From positions 380,188 to 444,187 of the forward strand of contig NW_005202176.1 of assembly GCF_000372725.1 (NCBI RefSeq): a stretch of 64,000 bases of DNA, given 5' to 3'; not shown here. This DNA comes from Emiliania huxleyi CCMP1516. Its lineage: Eukaryota; Haptophyta; Isochrysidales; Noelaerhabdaceae. The stretch's first letter is position 1. More model-generated notes on the stretch are below. The model had not been told where the DNA came from. It ran no database searches and saw only the letters and a program-made list of their open reading frames with translations.

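Larger units (their letters stand above)
51845..64000 (-). repeat. 4,800-bp tandem PKS module repeat, about 2.5 copies
   Basis: Equivalent positions recur at exactly 4,800-bp offsets (for example the KS Cys codons at 60394 and 55594, the DH His at about 59454 and 54654). Only scattered substitutions separate the copies, plus one clustered patch at about 58,090-58,121. The array runs past the right edge. It ends at about 51,845 in the KR of M3. Confidence 0.97.

Noticed and set aside
52667-63919. Three 550-codon plus-strand frames repeated at 4.8-kb intervals
   Set aside because: They recur only because the PKS modules beneath them are duplicated. No domain was recognised and the composition is Ser/Ala/Arg-rich shadow.
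29668-64000. Identification as a prymnesin (PKZILLA) synthase
   Set aside because: The architecture is similar in style (giant, AT-less), but three C-methyltransferase modules do not fit the unbranched prymnesin backbone. I cannot name the product or gene.

Overview
This looks like nuclear DNA from a GC-rich, intron-bearing unicellular alga. A haptophyte (Prymnesium, Chrysochromulina or Emiliania-like) fits best. The reasons are spliced genes with many GC-AG introns next to GT-AG ones, pyrimidine-rich introns full of short repeats, much low-complexity DNA, and an enormous type I polyketide synthase (PKS) without built-in acyltransferases. The species assignment is inference.

Layout. Positions 1-4,000 are mostly repeats: 67-bp and 97-bp tandem arrays, a GGGAGA tract and an 882-bp fold-back element. 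From 4 to 29 kb there is a scattered set of ordinary eukaryotic genes: a broken NHL-repeat gene (4.1 kb, +), a CRAL-TRIO/Sec14-like lipid-binding gene (5.5 kb, +), a DUF6817-like plus TauD/TfdA dioxygenase fusion (8.9-11.1 kb, -), a GT95-type hydroxyproline arabinosyltransferase homologue (11.7-13.7 kb, -), a secreted thioredoxin-fold protein (16 kb, -), the large subunit of replication protein A (17.4-19.9 kb, +), a truncated MATE transporter (20.7 kb, -), an intact NHL-BTB gene paralogous to the first (22.5 kb, +), a small Cys-rich membrane protein (25.1 kb, +) and an ankyrin-repeat protein (27.2 kb, +). Between them lie a second fold-back element, a five-copy hairpin minisatellite, long microsatellites and dispersed repeats.

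The right-hand 34 kb (29,668-64,000, -) is one uninterrupted reading frame of about 11,440 codons, still open at the right edge. It is the C-terminal part of a modular PKS. Seven modules are visible in protein order: M1 [KS outside]-DH(partial)-ER-KR-ACP; M2 and M3 KS-DH-ER-KR-ACP; M4 KS-DH-ER-MT-KR-ACP; M5 KS-KR-ACP; M6 KS-DH-ER-MT-KR-ACP; M7 KS-ER-MT-KR-ACP-TE. No module has an acyltransferase, so malonyl units must be supplied in trans. M1-M3 are almost identical 4,800-bp tandem copies. M4 and M6 share a long near-identical block, and M7 is a third copy of it without the DH. A literal reading gives a highly reduced chain with C-methyl branches near the carboxyl end, released by the thioesterase. 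Two features disturb that reading: a Tyr-to-His change in the KR of all three methylating modules, and the missing DH in M7.

The PKS and the ankyrin gene converge on a 289-bp gap. None of the genes to the left is an obvious polyketide partner, so I see no bacterial-style cluster here.
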